From positions 1,013,012 to 1,077,011 of the forward strand of contig NZ_MEIY01000001.1 of assembly GCF_001752365.1 (NCBI RefSeq): a DNA stretch of 64,000 bases, read 5' to 3'. The stretch comes from Marinobacter sp. X15-166B. GTDB lineage: Bacteria > Pseudomonadota > Gammaproteobacteria > Pseudomonadales > Oleiphilaceae. Below the pieces are notes generated by a model. That model was given only the letters and a program-made list of their open reading frames with translations. It did not search any database and had not been told where the DNA came from. The position numbers and the translations under genes are program-made. How positions within the stretch are numbered: position 1 is the stretch's first letter; every line of letters starts with the position of its first letter. This document shows positions 1-8,046 of the stretch, one piece after another.

Positions 1-530
1 TGCAGCAATTTCATATCGGGTGTGGACGGCGTAAACGCATAATTACCCACCACGGCCCCCACAGGTTCACCGCCAAACTGGCCGTATTCCGTTGAATACA
101 CGTGCTTGTATAAACCGGACTGGGTCACGTCAGGAGCAAACTCGAAATCTTCCAGCAGTTCGGCCTTGGTGGCGTGCAACATCTCTACTTTGATGTTTTC
201 CCGAAAATCGGTTCGTTCGACCATCAGTTGCAGGCCCCGCCAGGCAGCCTCCAGTGCCTGTAGTTGCGGTGCGTGCAACACCTTGTCCATCTGGGCACTG
301 ATTCTGCGATCCAGTTCGACCACCATCTGGTCCACCAACGCCTTGTTAACTGGCTGGCCCCGCTCATTGTTTTTCAACAAGTTTGCTATAAACGTGGCGA
401 CTCCGCGACGAGCAATTTCATAACCTTCATCGGTCGGCGCCATGCGGCTGTTGGCCATCACTTGGTCAAGCAGTGACCCTTCCTTTAGCGAATCCGAGGC
501 AGCCGACGGCTGCGCAGCAGTATCAGACAT
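1..530 (-). CDS. tssC: Type VI secretion sheath large subunit TssC (N-terminal part)
   Basis: The protein is the large subunit of the contractile sheath of the type VI secretion system; with TssB it forms the cytoplasmic tube that drives the Hcp needle outward. The gene runs off the left edge, so only about 176 N-terminal residues are visible. They include the family-typical core near the edge, FGGEPVGAVVGNYAF, and an upstream stretch RKAELLEDFE-like in character (ATKAELLEDFEFAPD). The start ATG at 528-530 is preceded by GGGATGGAG, a good ribosome site. It lies 43 nt downstream of tssB in the same direction, the usual tssBC order. The rest of the T6SS cluster is expected beyond the left edge. 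Identity is secure; completeness cannot be judged. Confidence 0.93.
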   Translation of the reverse strand, partial: MSDTAAQPSAASDSLKEGSLLDQVMANSRMAPTDEGYEIARRGVATFIANLLKNNERGQPVNKALVDQMVVELDRRISAQMDKVLHAPQLQALEAAWRGLQLMVERTDFRENIKVEMLHATKAELLEDFEFAPDVTQSGLYKHVYSTEYGQFGGEPVGAVVGNYAFTPSTPDMKLL

Positions 531-573
531 ACTCCATCCCTTCAGTAGCTGTTGAATAAAGTCGCTGTGTGGC

Positions 574-1068
574 TTACTGGGCGTCGCCGGTCGTCAATTG
601 CAACTCATGCAGCAGTCGCTCGCGGGCATCGTCACTGTCCAGCAATTCCTGCAGTTTGGAGCGGAACGAGGGCAGGTTACCGAGTGGTCCCTTGAGGGCC
701 ACCAAAGCTTCCCGCAACTCGACCAAAGCTCGTAGCTCGGGTACTTGACGGGCGATGCTGTCAGGGGAGAAATCAGCCAGATTCCGGAATTCGAGGGTCA
801 CCGGCAATTCATCGGTGTCATCGCTGAGGTTATTGGATACGGTGGTGGTCAGCAACAAGCCCGCTTCTTCCATCACGGTCTGGAAGTTGTTCTTGTCCAC
901 TGAAATGGTAGTGCGGTCTTCAATCGGGGTTTGTTCAGGCTGTCCTTTGAAATCACCGACGACAAACAGCTTCAGGGGCAGTTCCGTTTCTGCCTGCTGT
1001 TCTCCGGTGGCGGGGACATATTTGATGTTGATGCGCTCTCTGGGCGCAACGGTGCCGTCCTTCGACAT
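574..1068 (-). CDS. tssB: Type VI secretion sheath small subunit TssB
   Basis: This is the small sheath subunit (VipA/ImpB family) that pairs with TssC. The 164-residue product has the family opening MSKDGTVAPRERINIKY and the conserved block LPLKLFVVGDF followed by an acidic interaction region and an LRALVELREALVALKGPLGN segment. An in-frame start 27 nt upstream (1095) is possible, but I chose 1068 because AAGGA sits 9 nt before it and homologues begin at this methionine. It is cotranscribed with tssC. The 227 nt upstream, facing the plus-strand acyl-CoA-binding protein gene, should hold the divergent promoters, but I could not pick a convincing one. Confidence 0.93.
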   Translation of the reverse strand: MSKDGTVAPRERINIKYVPATGEQQAETELPLKLFVVGDFKGQPEQTPIEDRTTISVDKNNFQTVMEEAGLLLTTTVSNNLSDDTDELPVTLEFRNLADFSPDSIARQVPELRALVELREALVALKGPLGNLPSFRSKLQELLDSDDARERLLHELQLTTGDAQ

Positions 1069-1295
1069 GGTTACCATCCTTGGTTGTCGTTGCAATCATT
1101 TGCAGTCGTTACAGTCCATTGTCGGCACCTTCCTGGCACGCGACACTGACAGACTCTACACAGGAATACAGGTTCTCTCAAGCCATATACCGCCAACTTG
1201 CGGAACTGAGCCCCATTCCGACCCCCAACAAGCCTGACGTGCGGGGGCGGGCAAGGATATACTCGGGCGCAGACCCATCCTCGGAGGAGATGTTC

Positions 1296-1559
1296 ATGAG
1301 CGAATTAAAAGATCAGTTTGATCAGTCGGTTAAGTTTGTCCAGTCGGCGGACGGCGACTTCAACCCTTCCAACGAACTGAAGCTGGAATTTTACGCCCTG
1401 TACAAACAGGCCACCGAAGGCGATGTCAGGGGCACGCGCCCGGGGATGATGGATTTTGTCGGCCGCGCCAAATACGACGCCTGGGCGAAGCTCAAAGGCA
1501 CCACCAGCGAGCAGGCCATGCAGCAATACATCAACCGGCTGAACGCCTTCAAACCCTGA
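1296..1559 (+). CDS. Acyl-CoA-binding protein (ACBP family)
   Basis: The 87-residue product matches the acyl-CoA-binding protein family, small four-helix cytoplasmic proteins that bind long-chain acyl-CoA. Visible family signatures are the central LKLEFYALYKQATEGD, the following RPGMMDFVGRAKYDAW, and the ending MQQYINRLN. The length is normal for the family. An in-frame ATG at 1290 exists, but GGAGGA at 1283-1288 is best spaced for the ATG at 1296. The gene stands alone between tssB (divergent) and the integrase-domain gene. A hairpin without a U-tract follows it. Function is inferred from the family; no pathway partner is adjacent. Confidence 0.92.
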   Translation: MSELKDQFDQSVKFVQSADGDFNPSNELKLEFYALYKQATEGDVRGTRPGMMDFVGRAKYDAWAKLKGTTSEQAMQQYINRLNAFKP

Positions 1560-1570
1560 GTAGCGCGCCA

Positions 1571-1594
1571 GCCGCAGCGGTAACCGGCTGCGGC
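1571..1594 (+). terminator. Hairpin after the acyl-CoA-binding gene
   Basis: A perfect 8-bp stem (GCCGCAGC paired with GCTGCGGC) closes an 8-nt loop, 11 nt after the stop codon at 1559. No T-run follows, so this is at best a weak intrinsic terminator or an mRNA 3' end structure. Confidence 0.35.
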
Positions 1595-1634
1595 GACGGG
1601 GCTCCGGAGGGCCGATTTTGCGCCGTTCACAGGT

Positions 1635-1663
1635 TTGTCATAGAATGCCGCCACCATAATAAT
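1635..1663 (+). promoter_or_regulatory. Sigma-70-type promoter upstream of the integrase-domain gene
   Basis: TTGTCA (1635-1640) and AATAAT (1658-1663) are separated by exactly 17 bp in a locally AT-rich stretch within GC-rich surroundings. The predicted transcript start near 1670 is about 18 nt before the ATG at 1688, leaving room for the GGAAG ribosome site. This is read by eye. Confidence 0.5.
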
Positions 1664-1687
1664 TATATACCCTCTGGAAGCCCGACC

Positions 1688-1996
1688 ATGCATATTGCCG
1701 AGGCGCTGGATCAATCCCAGCCTGGCCTGTTTCGCCGAGTGACACGCGCAATTGAAAAACACAACCTGAGCCAACGGACCGAGCAGGCCTACCTGCACTG
1801 GATCCAACGGTTTCTGGTGTTTCATGATCTGAAGAGCGTGGATGAGATAGTCCCCGCCGACCATCAGAGTTTCATCCACTACCTGGAAGAGTCCATCCCT
1901 GCCTCCCGGGCCCGCCAAAATCAGGCCCGCCTGGCGCTGCGGTTCTTCTTCCAGGATGTACTGGGTATGGAAGAAATGCCCACCAGCGTGGCCTGA
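1688..1996 (+). CDS. Stand-alone phage-integrase N-terminal (SAM-like core-binding) domain protein
   Basis: The 102-residue product resembles only the N-terminal DNA-binding domain of tyrosine recombinases (XerC/XerD and integron integrases): the motif LSQRTEQAYLHWIQRFLVFH followed by a short helix, then RARQNQARLALRFFFQDVLG. The catalytic domain with its Arg-His-Arg-Tyr set is absent, and I found no remnant of it in the 180 nt downstream. The gene has a plausible promoter at 1635-1663 and a GGAAG ribosome site, and its reading frame is clean to the stop. This argues for a maintained small protein rather than a decaying integrase. It could bind DNA or a recombinase, but that is speculation. 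Confidence 0.75.
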   Translation: MHIAEALDQSQPGLFRRVTRAIEKHNLSQRTEQAYLHWIQRFLVFHDLKSVDEIVPADHQSFIHYLEESIPASRARQNQARLALRFFFQDVLGMEEMPTSVA

Positions 1997-2176
1997 GTTC
2001 AGGCTGCGCCGGCAGCTGCCCTTGACCTCACTTGCACTCCAGCGGGACTGCCTGAGCTATACCGTTGCGCCTCTTCCGGGCATGCCTGCGTAGTCTGACA
2101 GGACGATGCAGCACTCAGCCCGCGCGGCCACCCTTCATGGGATAAGCACCACAGACACCATCATGAGGGCGTGTAT

Positions 2177-3055
2177 ATGAGTAAGGCAATCAGGAAAGTA
2201 GCAGTCGTTACCGGCGCCAGCCGCGGCGCTGGCCGGGGTATTGCTGTGGCTCTGGGTTCCGCAGGTATGACGGTTTACGTCACTGGTCGCTCTGCCACCC
2301 GAAGTGTTTCGCAGCTACGCGGCCGGATATTGTCGGGCACCCTGGCTGAAACCGTGGAGGCGATTAATCAGGCCGGGGGCCAGGGCATTGCCGTGGCGTG
2401 CGACCACACAAACGATGAGCAGGTGCACGAGCTGTTTGCTCAGGTTGAGCGTGAACATGGGCATCTGGACCTGCTGGTCAACAATGCCGCGTTTATGCAT
2501 GAAAACCTGATTGATCCGGGCCCCTTCTGGAGCAAGCCTGTGGACATGGCAGACATGCTCAACGTCGGGCTGCGGTCCTCTTACATAACCAGTTATCACG
2601 CAGCACCATTATTGCTGAACGCGCCGCGGGGGCTGGTCGTGTTCACTTCGTCCTTTGGGGCTGGCTGCTATATGCACGGCCCGGCCTACGGTGCCCAGAA
2701 AGCCGGGATTGATAAAATGGCCTATGATATGGCGGTGGACTTTGACGGCACCACCGTGGCCACGGTGTCTTTGTGGTTAGGACCGCAGCGCACGGAGCGC
2801 TCGGCGATCGCTGCGGCAGAGCGCGCCGACACCTACGAAGCCGTCATGGCGAATGCAGAAACACCTGAATTCAATGGCCGGGTCATTCTGGCGCTGTTTA
2901 ACGCTGCAGATCTGGCGCAGTTGTCCGGCCGGACCCTGATCACGGCCGAGTTGGCGGCAAGCTACGGTGTAAGCGACGATGGCGAGCGTCAGCCCCCGTC
3001 TTTTCGTGATTTGCTCGGTTCACCGCGGGAATACCACCCGGCCAGAGTTGAATAA
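2177..3055 (+). CDS. Short-chain dehydrogenase/reductase (DHRS1-like)
   Basis: This is a classical SDR oxidoreductase of 292 residues. The Rossmann nucleotide-binding motif is TGASRGAGRGIA near residue 13; the NNAA element is present as LLVNNAAF; the active-site set is a serine in VVFTSSFGAG and YxxxK in AYGAQKAGIDK. The long insertion after the NAD(P) motif and the overall length suggest the DHRS1-like subgroup. The substrate is unknown. I chose the ATG at 2177 because GAGGG lies 7 nt before it; a GTG six nt upstream is the alternative. It is monocistronic by context: both neighbours are separated by large gaps. Confidence 0.9.
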   Translation: MSKAIRKVAVVTGASRGAGRGIAVALGSAGMTVYVTGRSATRSVSQLRGRILSGTLAETVEAINQAGGQGIAVACDHTNDEQVHELFAQVEREHGHLDLLVNNAAFMHENLIDPGPFWSKPVDMADMLNVGLRSSYITSYHAAPLLLNAPRGLVVFTSSFGAGCYMHGPAYGAQKAGIDKMAYDMAVDFDGTTVATVSLWLGPQRTERSAIAAAERADTYEAVMANAETPEFNGRVILALFNAADLAQLSGRTLITAELAASYGVSDDGERQPPSFRDLLGSPREYHPARVE

Positions 3056-3121
3056 TACCGCAAGGTTTCGGTAAGTTAAGGCTGCAGCAAGGAGGGGTGC
3101 GGCCCGCGTACCACGCCCAAC

Positions 3122-3148
3122 AAAAAAACCCCGCGGTGAGGCGGGGTC
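3122..3148 (-). terminator. Rho-independent terminator, minus strand
   Basis: The stem ACCCCGC/GCGGGGT (3128-3134 with 3141-3147) around a 6-nt loop is followed, on the minus strand, by seven U (the A-run 3122-3128). On the plus strand no T-run follows, so it works for leftward transcription only. It lies about 490 nt beyond the end of the histidine kinase gene. Confidence 0.75.
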
Positions 3149-3213
3149 AAGGCTAGCGCTGTACTGATCGGTCAGACCGGCAACGTCCGATGACGGGTCC
3201 GGTCTGGCGATTG
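3122..3213 (-). ncRNA. Candidate minus-strand small RNA with intrinsic terminator
   Basis: Read on the minus strand, the gap between the dehydrogenase gene and the coiled-coil gene contains a GATAAT -10-like hexamer (3220-3225), then a hairpin with an 8-bp outer stem (3173-3180 with 3199-3206) and a 4-bp inner stem (3184-3187 with 3192-3195), a roughly 25-nt single-stranded stretch, and finally a GC-rich hairpin with a seven-U tail. That is the general architecture of a small regulatory RNA of about 90 nt. No convincing -35 box was found and no known RNA family was recognised. The alternative is that only the terminator is real and it ends readthrough from the histidine kinase operon. Confidence 0.3.
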
Positions 3214-3341
3214 GGTTCCATTATCCACACCCGCCGTTACCCCGGCGTGGCGGCCGCATTACATTTTTGACAGCACACATCGGGTTGTTCACGCTAAACT
3301 GGTTGCATCCGCAACTCACCACGACACGGGGCACTCTGTTC

Positions 3342-3629
3342 ATGCTTTCCAAAAAATTGCTTAATCACGCTCTCAACGGCCTCGACAGGCTGGGCTTTTA
3401 TCTGGACAGCATGGGCATAACCAACAAGGTTACCCGCCATAACCTGGCCGCCCGGGCCATGCTCGAGCAAAAGCGCCTCGAAGGCCAGTGGGACAGTCTG
3501 CAAGTGCGGCTGGATCGCAAAAAACTGAAACTGGAAAATACCGTCAACAATCTGGAACGCCGCGCGGACACCATGGTCCAACCGCTGTTGGCACGGGTGA
3601 GCAAGCGGTTCAACTCGAAAGAGGACTGA
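3342..3629 (+). CDS. Hypothetical coiled-coil protein
   Basis: The 95-residue product is not recognised. It is basic and mostly helical: an N-terminal LSKKLLNHALNGLDRLG segment is followed by a heptad-rich stretch (LEGQWDSLQVRLDRKKLKLE and then TVNNLERRADTMVQPLLARV) likely to form a coiled coil. There is no signal peptide or membrane segment. The ATG at 3342 is the first methionine before the conserved-looking body; an upstream TTG at 3267 would add 25 residues of unlikely composition. The gene is convergent with the histidine kinase gene, whose stop is only 6 nt away. Some coiled-coil proteins of this kind are annotated as phasin-like, but I see no firm evidence. Confidence 0.6.
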   Translation: MLSKKLLNHALNGLDRLGFYLDSMGITNKVTRHNLAARAMLEQKRLEGQWDSLQVRLDRKKLKLENTVNNLERRADTMVQPLLARVSKRFNSKED

Positions 3630-3635
3630 TTCCGG

Positions 3636-5123
3636 TCAGGCCGTGTGGGTGTGCTCTGAGGCGGCCGGCCGCTCGCGCTCCGCATCGGCCGCCGGCAGGA
3701 GTCGGGCCTGGGCGGTGCGCAGACGTCTTCTGGCTGGTCGATACACCGGCATGCGGATGGCGATGGTCAGCCCGGGCGGTGTCTTCCCCGGGTAGGTATC
3801 GCTTAACTCAATTTGCCCCTGATGGATTTCGGCGACCGCACTGACCAGACTCAGTCCCAAGCCGTTCCCCGGCAGCGAGCGGCTTTTCCCGACCCGGTAG
3901 AATCGCTGGAACACGTAGTCTTTTTCGCTGTCGGGTATGCCAATACCGCTGTCGGCAACGGCAAACACGGCCGCATCCCCGTCGGTGTACACCGCAACCC
4001 GTATGGAACCGCGTTCGGGGGTGTACTTGATGGCGTTATCAATGAGGTTGCTGACCATCTGAAACAGCAGGTCACGGTCGCCTTCGATCATGACCTCCTC
4101 CGACACCGTTTGCTCGAACTGCTGCTCCTTGTCTTCCGACAGCGCTTCGTAGAGTTCACAGGCGTCGCTGACCAGAATGCCGAGCGACACCGGTTTCATG
4201 TCCGCGGCGTTCCCGCGGGTTTCCAGACGGGCAATCCGTAACAAGGCATTAAAGGTGGCCAGTAACTGGTCGGCCTCGGCGACCGCGCGGCCGGCCTGCT
4301 CCCGGGCCTCATCGTTGTCGACCGACAGCAGGGTGTTTTCCAACTGGTTACGCAGGCGGGTCAGGGGAGTGCGTAAATCATGGGCGATGCTGTCGGACAC
4401 ATGCCGGATGCCCTCCATCAGATACACGATCCGGTCAAGCATCTGGTTGAGGTTATCCGCCAACTGATCAAAGTCGTCGTCGGTACCGCGGGTCGGTATC
4501 CGTTGCGACAGGTGACCGCTCATGATCTTGCGCGAGGTGATATTGATTGTTTCGATGCGTCGGGTGGTGCTGCGGCTGATCATGAACCCGCCCAGCAGAG
4601 CCAGCGCCAGGGTAATACCCATGCCCCAATTGATGGCTCCCTCGATGACTTTCTTCAGCGCGGTCAGGTCGTCGACATCCCGTCCGACCAGCAGCCGCAA
4701 CCCACCCTGCACTTCAAAAATGCGAGCCCGGGCCAGGCGCTCAGGCCCGGTCCAGCCAATACTTTCATTGAGAGTAAAATTGATCCAGCCCCGCTGTGAC
4801 TGGGTCCCTTCCGGCCAGGCCGAGAGGTTGCCGGCCAGTTTCATGTAATCGTCGGTGGTGACCAGATAGAGAGATTTGGCGTTGGGGTCGCGAGCCACAC
4901 GCTCGCGAATGATGGTGATCAGGCCGTTGATGCCCCGTCCGCGGTACTGCTCCGCCAAGCCTGCAATTTCCGCTTCGATGGTTTCATCGGTTTGGGCGGT
5001 CATGAACCCGGCGGTTCGCCAGTAGATAAAAGCCAGCAACAAAAATACCGAGGTGGCGAACACCACCATGTACAGCAGTGCCAGCCTGAAGGTGGAGGTT
5101 TTGAGCTGGCTAAGCAGTTTCAC
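3636..5123 (-). CDS. Sensor histidine kinase (EnvZ/QseC type)
   Basis: This is a membrane histidine kinase that phosphorylates the response regulator encoded just upstream. In order: a transmembrane helix (about residues 10-35), a periplasmic sensor of about 110 residues, a second helix ending in LLGGFMIS, a HAMP linker, the HisKA box SDSIAHDLRTPLTRL with phospho-accepting His248, and a HATPase domain with N-box NLIDNAIKYTP, G1 DSGIGIPDSEK, and G2 GNGLGLSL. The start is uncertain: GTG codons lie at 5123 and 5141. I prefer 5123, which puts a short basic segment (MKLLSQLK) before the first helix. The start overlaps the regulator stop (5110), so the two are translationally coupled. The signal is unknown. 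Confidence 0.9.
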   Translation of the reverse strand: MKLLSQLKTSTFRLALLYMVVFATSVFLLLAFIYWRTAGFMTAQTDETIEAEIAGLAEQYRGRGINGLITIIRERVARDPNAKSLYLVTTDDYMKLAGNLSAWPEGTQSQRGWINFTLNESIGWTGPERLARARIFEVQGGLRLLVGRDVDDLTALKKVIEGAINWGMGITLALALLGGFMISRSTTRRIETINITSRKIMSGHLSQRIPTRGTDDDFDQLADNLNQMLDRIVYLMEGIRHVSDSIAHDLRTPLTRLRNQLENTLLSVDNDEAREQAGRAVAEADQLLATFNALLRIARLETRGNAADMKPVSLGILVSDACELYEALSEDKEQQFEQTVSEEVMIEGDRDLLFQMVSNLIDNAIKYTPERGSIRVAVYTDGDAAVFAVADSGIGIPDSEKDYVFQRFYRVGKSRSLPGNGLGLSLVSAVAEIHQGQIELSDTYPGKTPPGLTIAIRMPVYRPARRRLRTAQARLLPAADAERERPAASEHTHTA

Positions 5124-5790
5124 GCAGCATGTATCCGGCACCCCGAACGGTCTGCAGCAAGGGCGTGTCGAATTCCTTGTCTATCTTGGCCCGCAAGCGA
5201 CTGATGTGGACATCAATCACGTTGGTTTGCGGATCGAAGTGATAATCCCATACTTTTTCCAGCAACATGGTGCGGGTCACCACCTGGCCAGCATTCCGCA
5301 TGAGGTATTCCAGCAGGCGGAACTCCCGGGGCTGGACGTCGATATTCTGCCCCGCCCGCTTGACGGTGCGCGCCAGCAGGTCCATTTCCAGATCGGCCAC
5401 GTGCAGCACGGTTTCCGTTTCCGCCGACTGCCGATGACGACGCACCAGAGATTCGATCCGCGCCAACAGCTCGGTGAATGAGAAAGGTTTGGTCAGGTAA
5501 TCGTCCCCGCCACCGCGCAAGCCTTCCACCCGGTCATCCACGTCCCCCAGGGCACTCAGAATCAATACCGGTACCTGGTTGCCGGTGGCCCGCACGGTTT
5601 TGATGATCGACAGACCGTCCATACCCGGCAGCATGCGATCCACAATCATGATGTCGTAGTCGCCACTGGCCGCCATCATCATGCCACCTTTGCCATCGGC
5701 GGCATGGTCGACCACGAAGTCCGACTCTTTCAAGCCCTTGATCAGGTAATTTGCTACATCCTGATCGTCTTCTATTACCAGCGCTTTCAC
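5110..5790 (-). CDS. OmpR-family response regulator
   Basis: The 226-residue product has an N-terminal receiver domain with the acidic pair EDD at residues 7-9, phospho-acceptor Asp51 in IMIVDRMLPGMDG, and the conserved lysine in DDYLTKPFS. The C-terminal winged-helix DNA-binding domain ends in the recognition region NVIDVHISRLRAKID. It resembles metal- or envelope-responsive regulators of the CopR/QseB type, but the regulon cannot be inferred. It is the first gene of a two-gene operon with the sensor kinase, overlapping it by 14 nt with the preferred kinase start. The 177 nt between it and rpoH hold its promoter and a large hairpin. Confidence 0.92.
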   Translation of the reverse strand: MKALVIEDDQDVANYLIKGLKESDFVVDHAADGKGGMMMAASGDYDIMIVDRMLPGMDGLSIIKTVRATGNQVPVLILSALGDVDDRVEGLRGGGDDYLTKPFSFTELLARIESLVRRHRQSAETETVLHVADLEMDLLARTVKRAGQNIDVQPREFRLLEYLMRNAGQVVTRTMLLEKVWDYHFDPQTNVIDVHISRLRAKIDKEFDTPLLQTVRGAGYMLRETA

Positions 5791-5905
5791 TGAAAAGCCT
5801 CCCGTATGGCGGATGTCTTCATGACCATCAGATTACGGCGAACCGCCACAAGCCGCCAGTTACCATCTTGTAAGAGGGTGTCGCCATTGGCTACGGTCTC
5901 AAACG

Positions 5906-5939
5906 CACAATGCCACCGGGATCAACCGGTGGCATTGTG
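5906..5939 (-). terminator. Strong hairpin downstream of rpoH
   Basis: A perfect 14-bp inverted repeat (CACAATGCCACCGG paired across a 6-nt loop) lies about 30 nt after the rpoH stop. On the minus strand the following bases are CGTTTGAG, only a short U-run. It most likely ends rpoH transcription and protects the 3' end. It also sits in the upstream region of the divergent-side regulator promoter, so a binding-site role is possible. Confidence 0.55.
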
Positions 5940-5967
5940 TGTGTGCATGCCGGCAGAACCTGAAGGG

Positions 5968-6825
5968 CTAGGCCAATTCGGTCATTTGCTGGCGTATTTT
6001 ATTCATGGCATTTTTCTCAAGCTGGCGAATGCGCTCCGCAGAAATACCGTATTTGCTGGCCAGTTCATGCAGCGTGGCTTTGCTGTCCATCAACCAGCGT
6101 TCACGCAGGATATCCTGACTGCGCTCATCCAGCGAGTTCATGGCTTCCATCAGGCGGCCGTTGGAATCTTCGGACCAGTCGGTCTTTTCCACCTGCACGG
6201 CCGGATCACTGCGATGGTCTTCCAGGTAATACGCCGGAGCCTGATACACGTTGTCATCGTCGTCCATGGGGCCATCGAACGCCATGTCATGGGACGCCAG
6301 TCGGCCTTCCATTTCGCGCACCACCCGGGGCTCAACCCCCAGATCGGTGGCTACCGCCTGCAATTCTTCGTGATTCAGCCACCCCAGCCGTTTTTTCTGA
6401 CTGCGCAAATTAAAAAACAGTTTGCGCTGCGCTTTGGTGGTCGCGACTTTCACGATACGCCAGTTGCGCAGAATAAATTCGTGGATCTCGGCCTTGATCC
6501 AGTGCACCGCAAAGGACACCAGGCGCACACCGTACTCGGGATTGAAGCGCTTCACCGCCTTCATCAGACCCACATTGCCTTCTTGAATCAGGTCGGCATG
6601 GGCCAACCCGTAGCCCGAATAACTGCGGGCAATGTGAATCACAAATCTCAGATGGGAGAGTACCAGCTGACGAGCGGCGTCAACATCGTCTTCGTAATAA
6701 AGACGATGGGTGAGCTCACGCTCTTCCTCCACCGTAAGCACTGGAATCCGGCTCGCAGCCTGAATATAGGACTCGAGATTAACACCCGGAACCAATCTGT
6801 CAGCTAGCTGTAAACTTGTACTCAT
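5968..6825 (-). CDS. rpoH: RNA polymerase heat-shock sigma factor RpoH (sigma-32)
   Basis: Sigma-32 directs RNA polymerase to heat-shock promoters. The 285-residue protein shows region 2 ([20 protein letters not shown], then [13 protein letters not shown] and [14 protein letters not shown]), the RpoH box with [16 protein letters not shown], and region 4 with a helix-turn-helix ending in [15 protein letters not shown]. The start ATG at 6825 has AGGAGGG immediately upstream at good spacing; a longer in-frame start at 6852 lacks this. It sits 210 nt downstream of ftsX, the standard ftsYEX-rpoH arrangement, but the gap suggests its own promoters. Any thermosensor structure in the mRNA cannot be judged by eye. 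Confidence 0.97.
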   Translation of the reverse strand: MSTSLQLADRLVPGVNLESYIQAASRIPVLTVEEERELTHRLYYEDDVDAARQLVLSHLRFVIHIARSYSGYGLAHADLIQEGNVGLMKAVKRFNPEYGVRLVSFAVHWIKAEIHEFILRNWRIVKVATTKAQRKLFFNLRSQKKRLGWLNHEELQAVATDLGVEPRVVREMEGRLASHDMAFDGPMDDDDNVYQAPAYYLEDHRSDPAVQVEKTDWSEDSNGRLMEAMNSLDERSQDILRERWLMDSKATLHELASKYGISAERIRQLEKNAMNKIRQQMTELA

Positions 6826-6851
6826 GCCGTCCCTCCTACTGGGAGCTTGCA

Positions 6852-6860
6852 AATATAGCA
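6852..6860 (-). promoter_or_regulatory. rpoH: Possible extended -10 promoter element for rpoH
   Basis: On the minus strand TGCTATATT matches an extended -10 element, which would start transcription near 6845, about 20 nt before the ATG and just upstream of the AGGAGGG site. No good -35 is seen. The wider 6826-7035 gap is AT-richer than its surroundings and probably holds several promoters. Confidence 0.3.
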
Positions 6861-7035
6861 GCTATTTTTCCAACCGCCTAGCGTGAATGGGTACGTCATA
6901 ACCTCACTAAACTATTAAAATCAACAAGTTACACACCTACGACTCACAACACCTGCGCGTCGCGATCCAAATCCAACAGGTGGATACTACCGCTGCAGCC
7001 GCCATCCGACAATACGGTCTTTCCGGCACCGTGCG

Positions 7036-8046
7036 TCAGCCACTGCCGGCCGGGACCCCCGGCTCTATGGCGTCCAGATGCCGTTTGACGGCGAGCCAGG
7101 CCCCCAGCCAACCGAGCAACATGGCGCAACCAAGCAGCGCCAGCACCCCCTCAAGCCCCAACCCGCTCAATTCGAACTGACTGCGATACAAATCCGCCAG
7201 CCGCTCCACCGGCCCGCTGAGCCACCACAACGCCAGCCCCAGCAGCAGCAAGGCCACCAGTCCGCCGCCCAGGCCGTACCAGAGACCGGTATACAGGAAG
7301 GGGCGGCGCACAAACCCGTCGGTGCCCCCCACCAGCTTGGCGACCAGAATTTCATCCCGCCGGTTTTCAATGGCCAGCCGGATGGTATTCCCTATCACCA
7401 GAATGACAGCGCCACCGAGCAAAAGTGCCAATACCCACACCACCCGTTCCAATAACCGGGTGATGGCGCTGAGCCGCTGCAGCCAGTCAAGATCAATCTG
7501 CACCCGGGCCGCCTCGCCCATGGCCCCAAGACTGTCAGCAAGCAACTCGACGGCGGCGGCGGTGCGCGCCGACTCATCCGGGGTCACCAGCAAACTGTGT
7601 GGCAGGGGATTCTCATCCAGATAAGCCAGTGCCTCGTCCAGACCGGACCCGGTACGAAATTCCTGCAACGCAGTGTCCCGGTCCACCAGCACCACCTCCT
7701 GGATGTTGGCCCGCGCTGCCACATCCGCCCGCAGCCTCCGGGCCTGCTCCAGAGTCACCTGGTCGGCCAGGTACACGGTGATGCGCGCGCTGCTGTCCCA
7801 GCCGGCGCTGACCCCCTGCACGCTGGAGAGCACCAGCAACAAACCCACCGGCAACGCCAGCGCCACCCCCATGACCAACCAGGTCATCAGACTGGCCAGG
7901 GGCGCCCGCCACAGCCGCTGTGCACTGTCTTTCGCCACCTGGCGGTGGTGCGCCAGATAAATGCCCGCCGCTTCCGGCAGCAGGGGCGCTTTTCGGCCCA
8001 CCGCCCGGGCGGGTTTTGGTCGCCGGAGAAGGGGGTCAGTGGCCAT
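7036..8046 (-). CDS. ftsX: Cell division protein FtsX
   Basis: FtsX is the membrane partner of the FtsE ATPase in the complex that links septal constriction to peptidoglycan hydrolase activation. The 336-residue protein has a cytoplasmic basic N-terminus, a first membrane helix (LMTWLVMGVALALPVGLLLV), a periplasmic domain of about 110 residues, and three C-terminal helices, including LVGGTDGFVRRPFLYTGLWY before the third. The start ATG at 8046 overlaps the end of ftsE by 11 nt, indicating coupling; an in-frame start at 8079 would extend the overlap without benefit. Order ftsY-ftsE-ftsX on the minus strand is canonical. Confidence 0.95.
   Translation of the reverse strand: MATDPLLRRPKPARAVGRKAPLLPEAAGIYLAHHRQVAKDSAQRLWRAPLASLMTWLVMGVALALPVGLLLVLSSVQGVSAGWDSSARITVYLADQVTLEQARRLRADVAARANIQEVVLVDRDTALQEFRTGSGLDEALAYLDENPLPHSLLVTPDESARTAAAVELLADSLGAMGEAARVQIDLDWLQRLSAITRLLERVVWVLALLLGGAVILVIGNTIRLAIENRRDEILVAKLVGGTDGFVRRPFLYTGLWYGLGGGLVALLLLGLALWWLSGPVERLADLYRSQFELSGLGLEGVLALLGCAMLLGWLGAWLAVKRHLDAIEPGVPAGSG

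Noticed and set aside
1688..1996. Integrase-like gene considered as part of a mobile element
   Set aside because: No catalytic domain, no attachment-site repeats, no tRNA gene and no other phage or transposase genes were seen around it.
3173..3206. GGA-containing hairpin near 3.2 kb as an RsmY/RsmZ-type CsrA-binding RNA
   Set aside because: GGA triplets are present but are not placed in several short loops as in Rsm RNAs.
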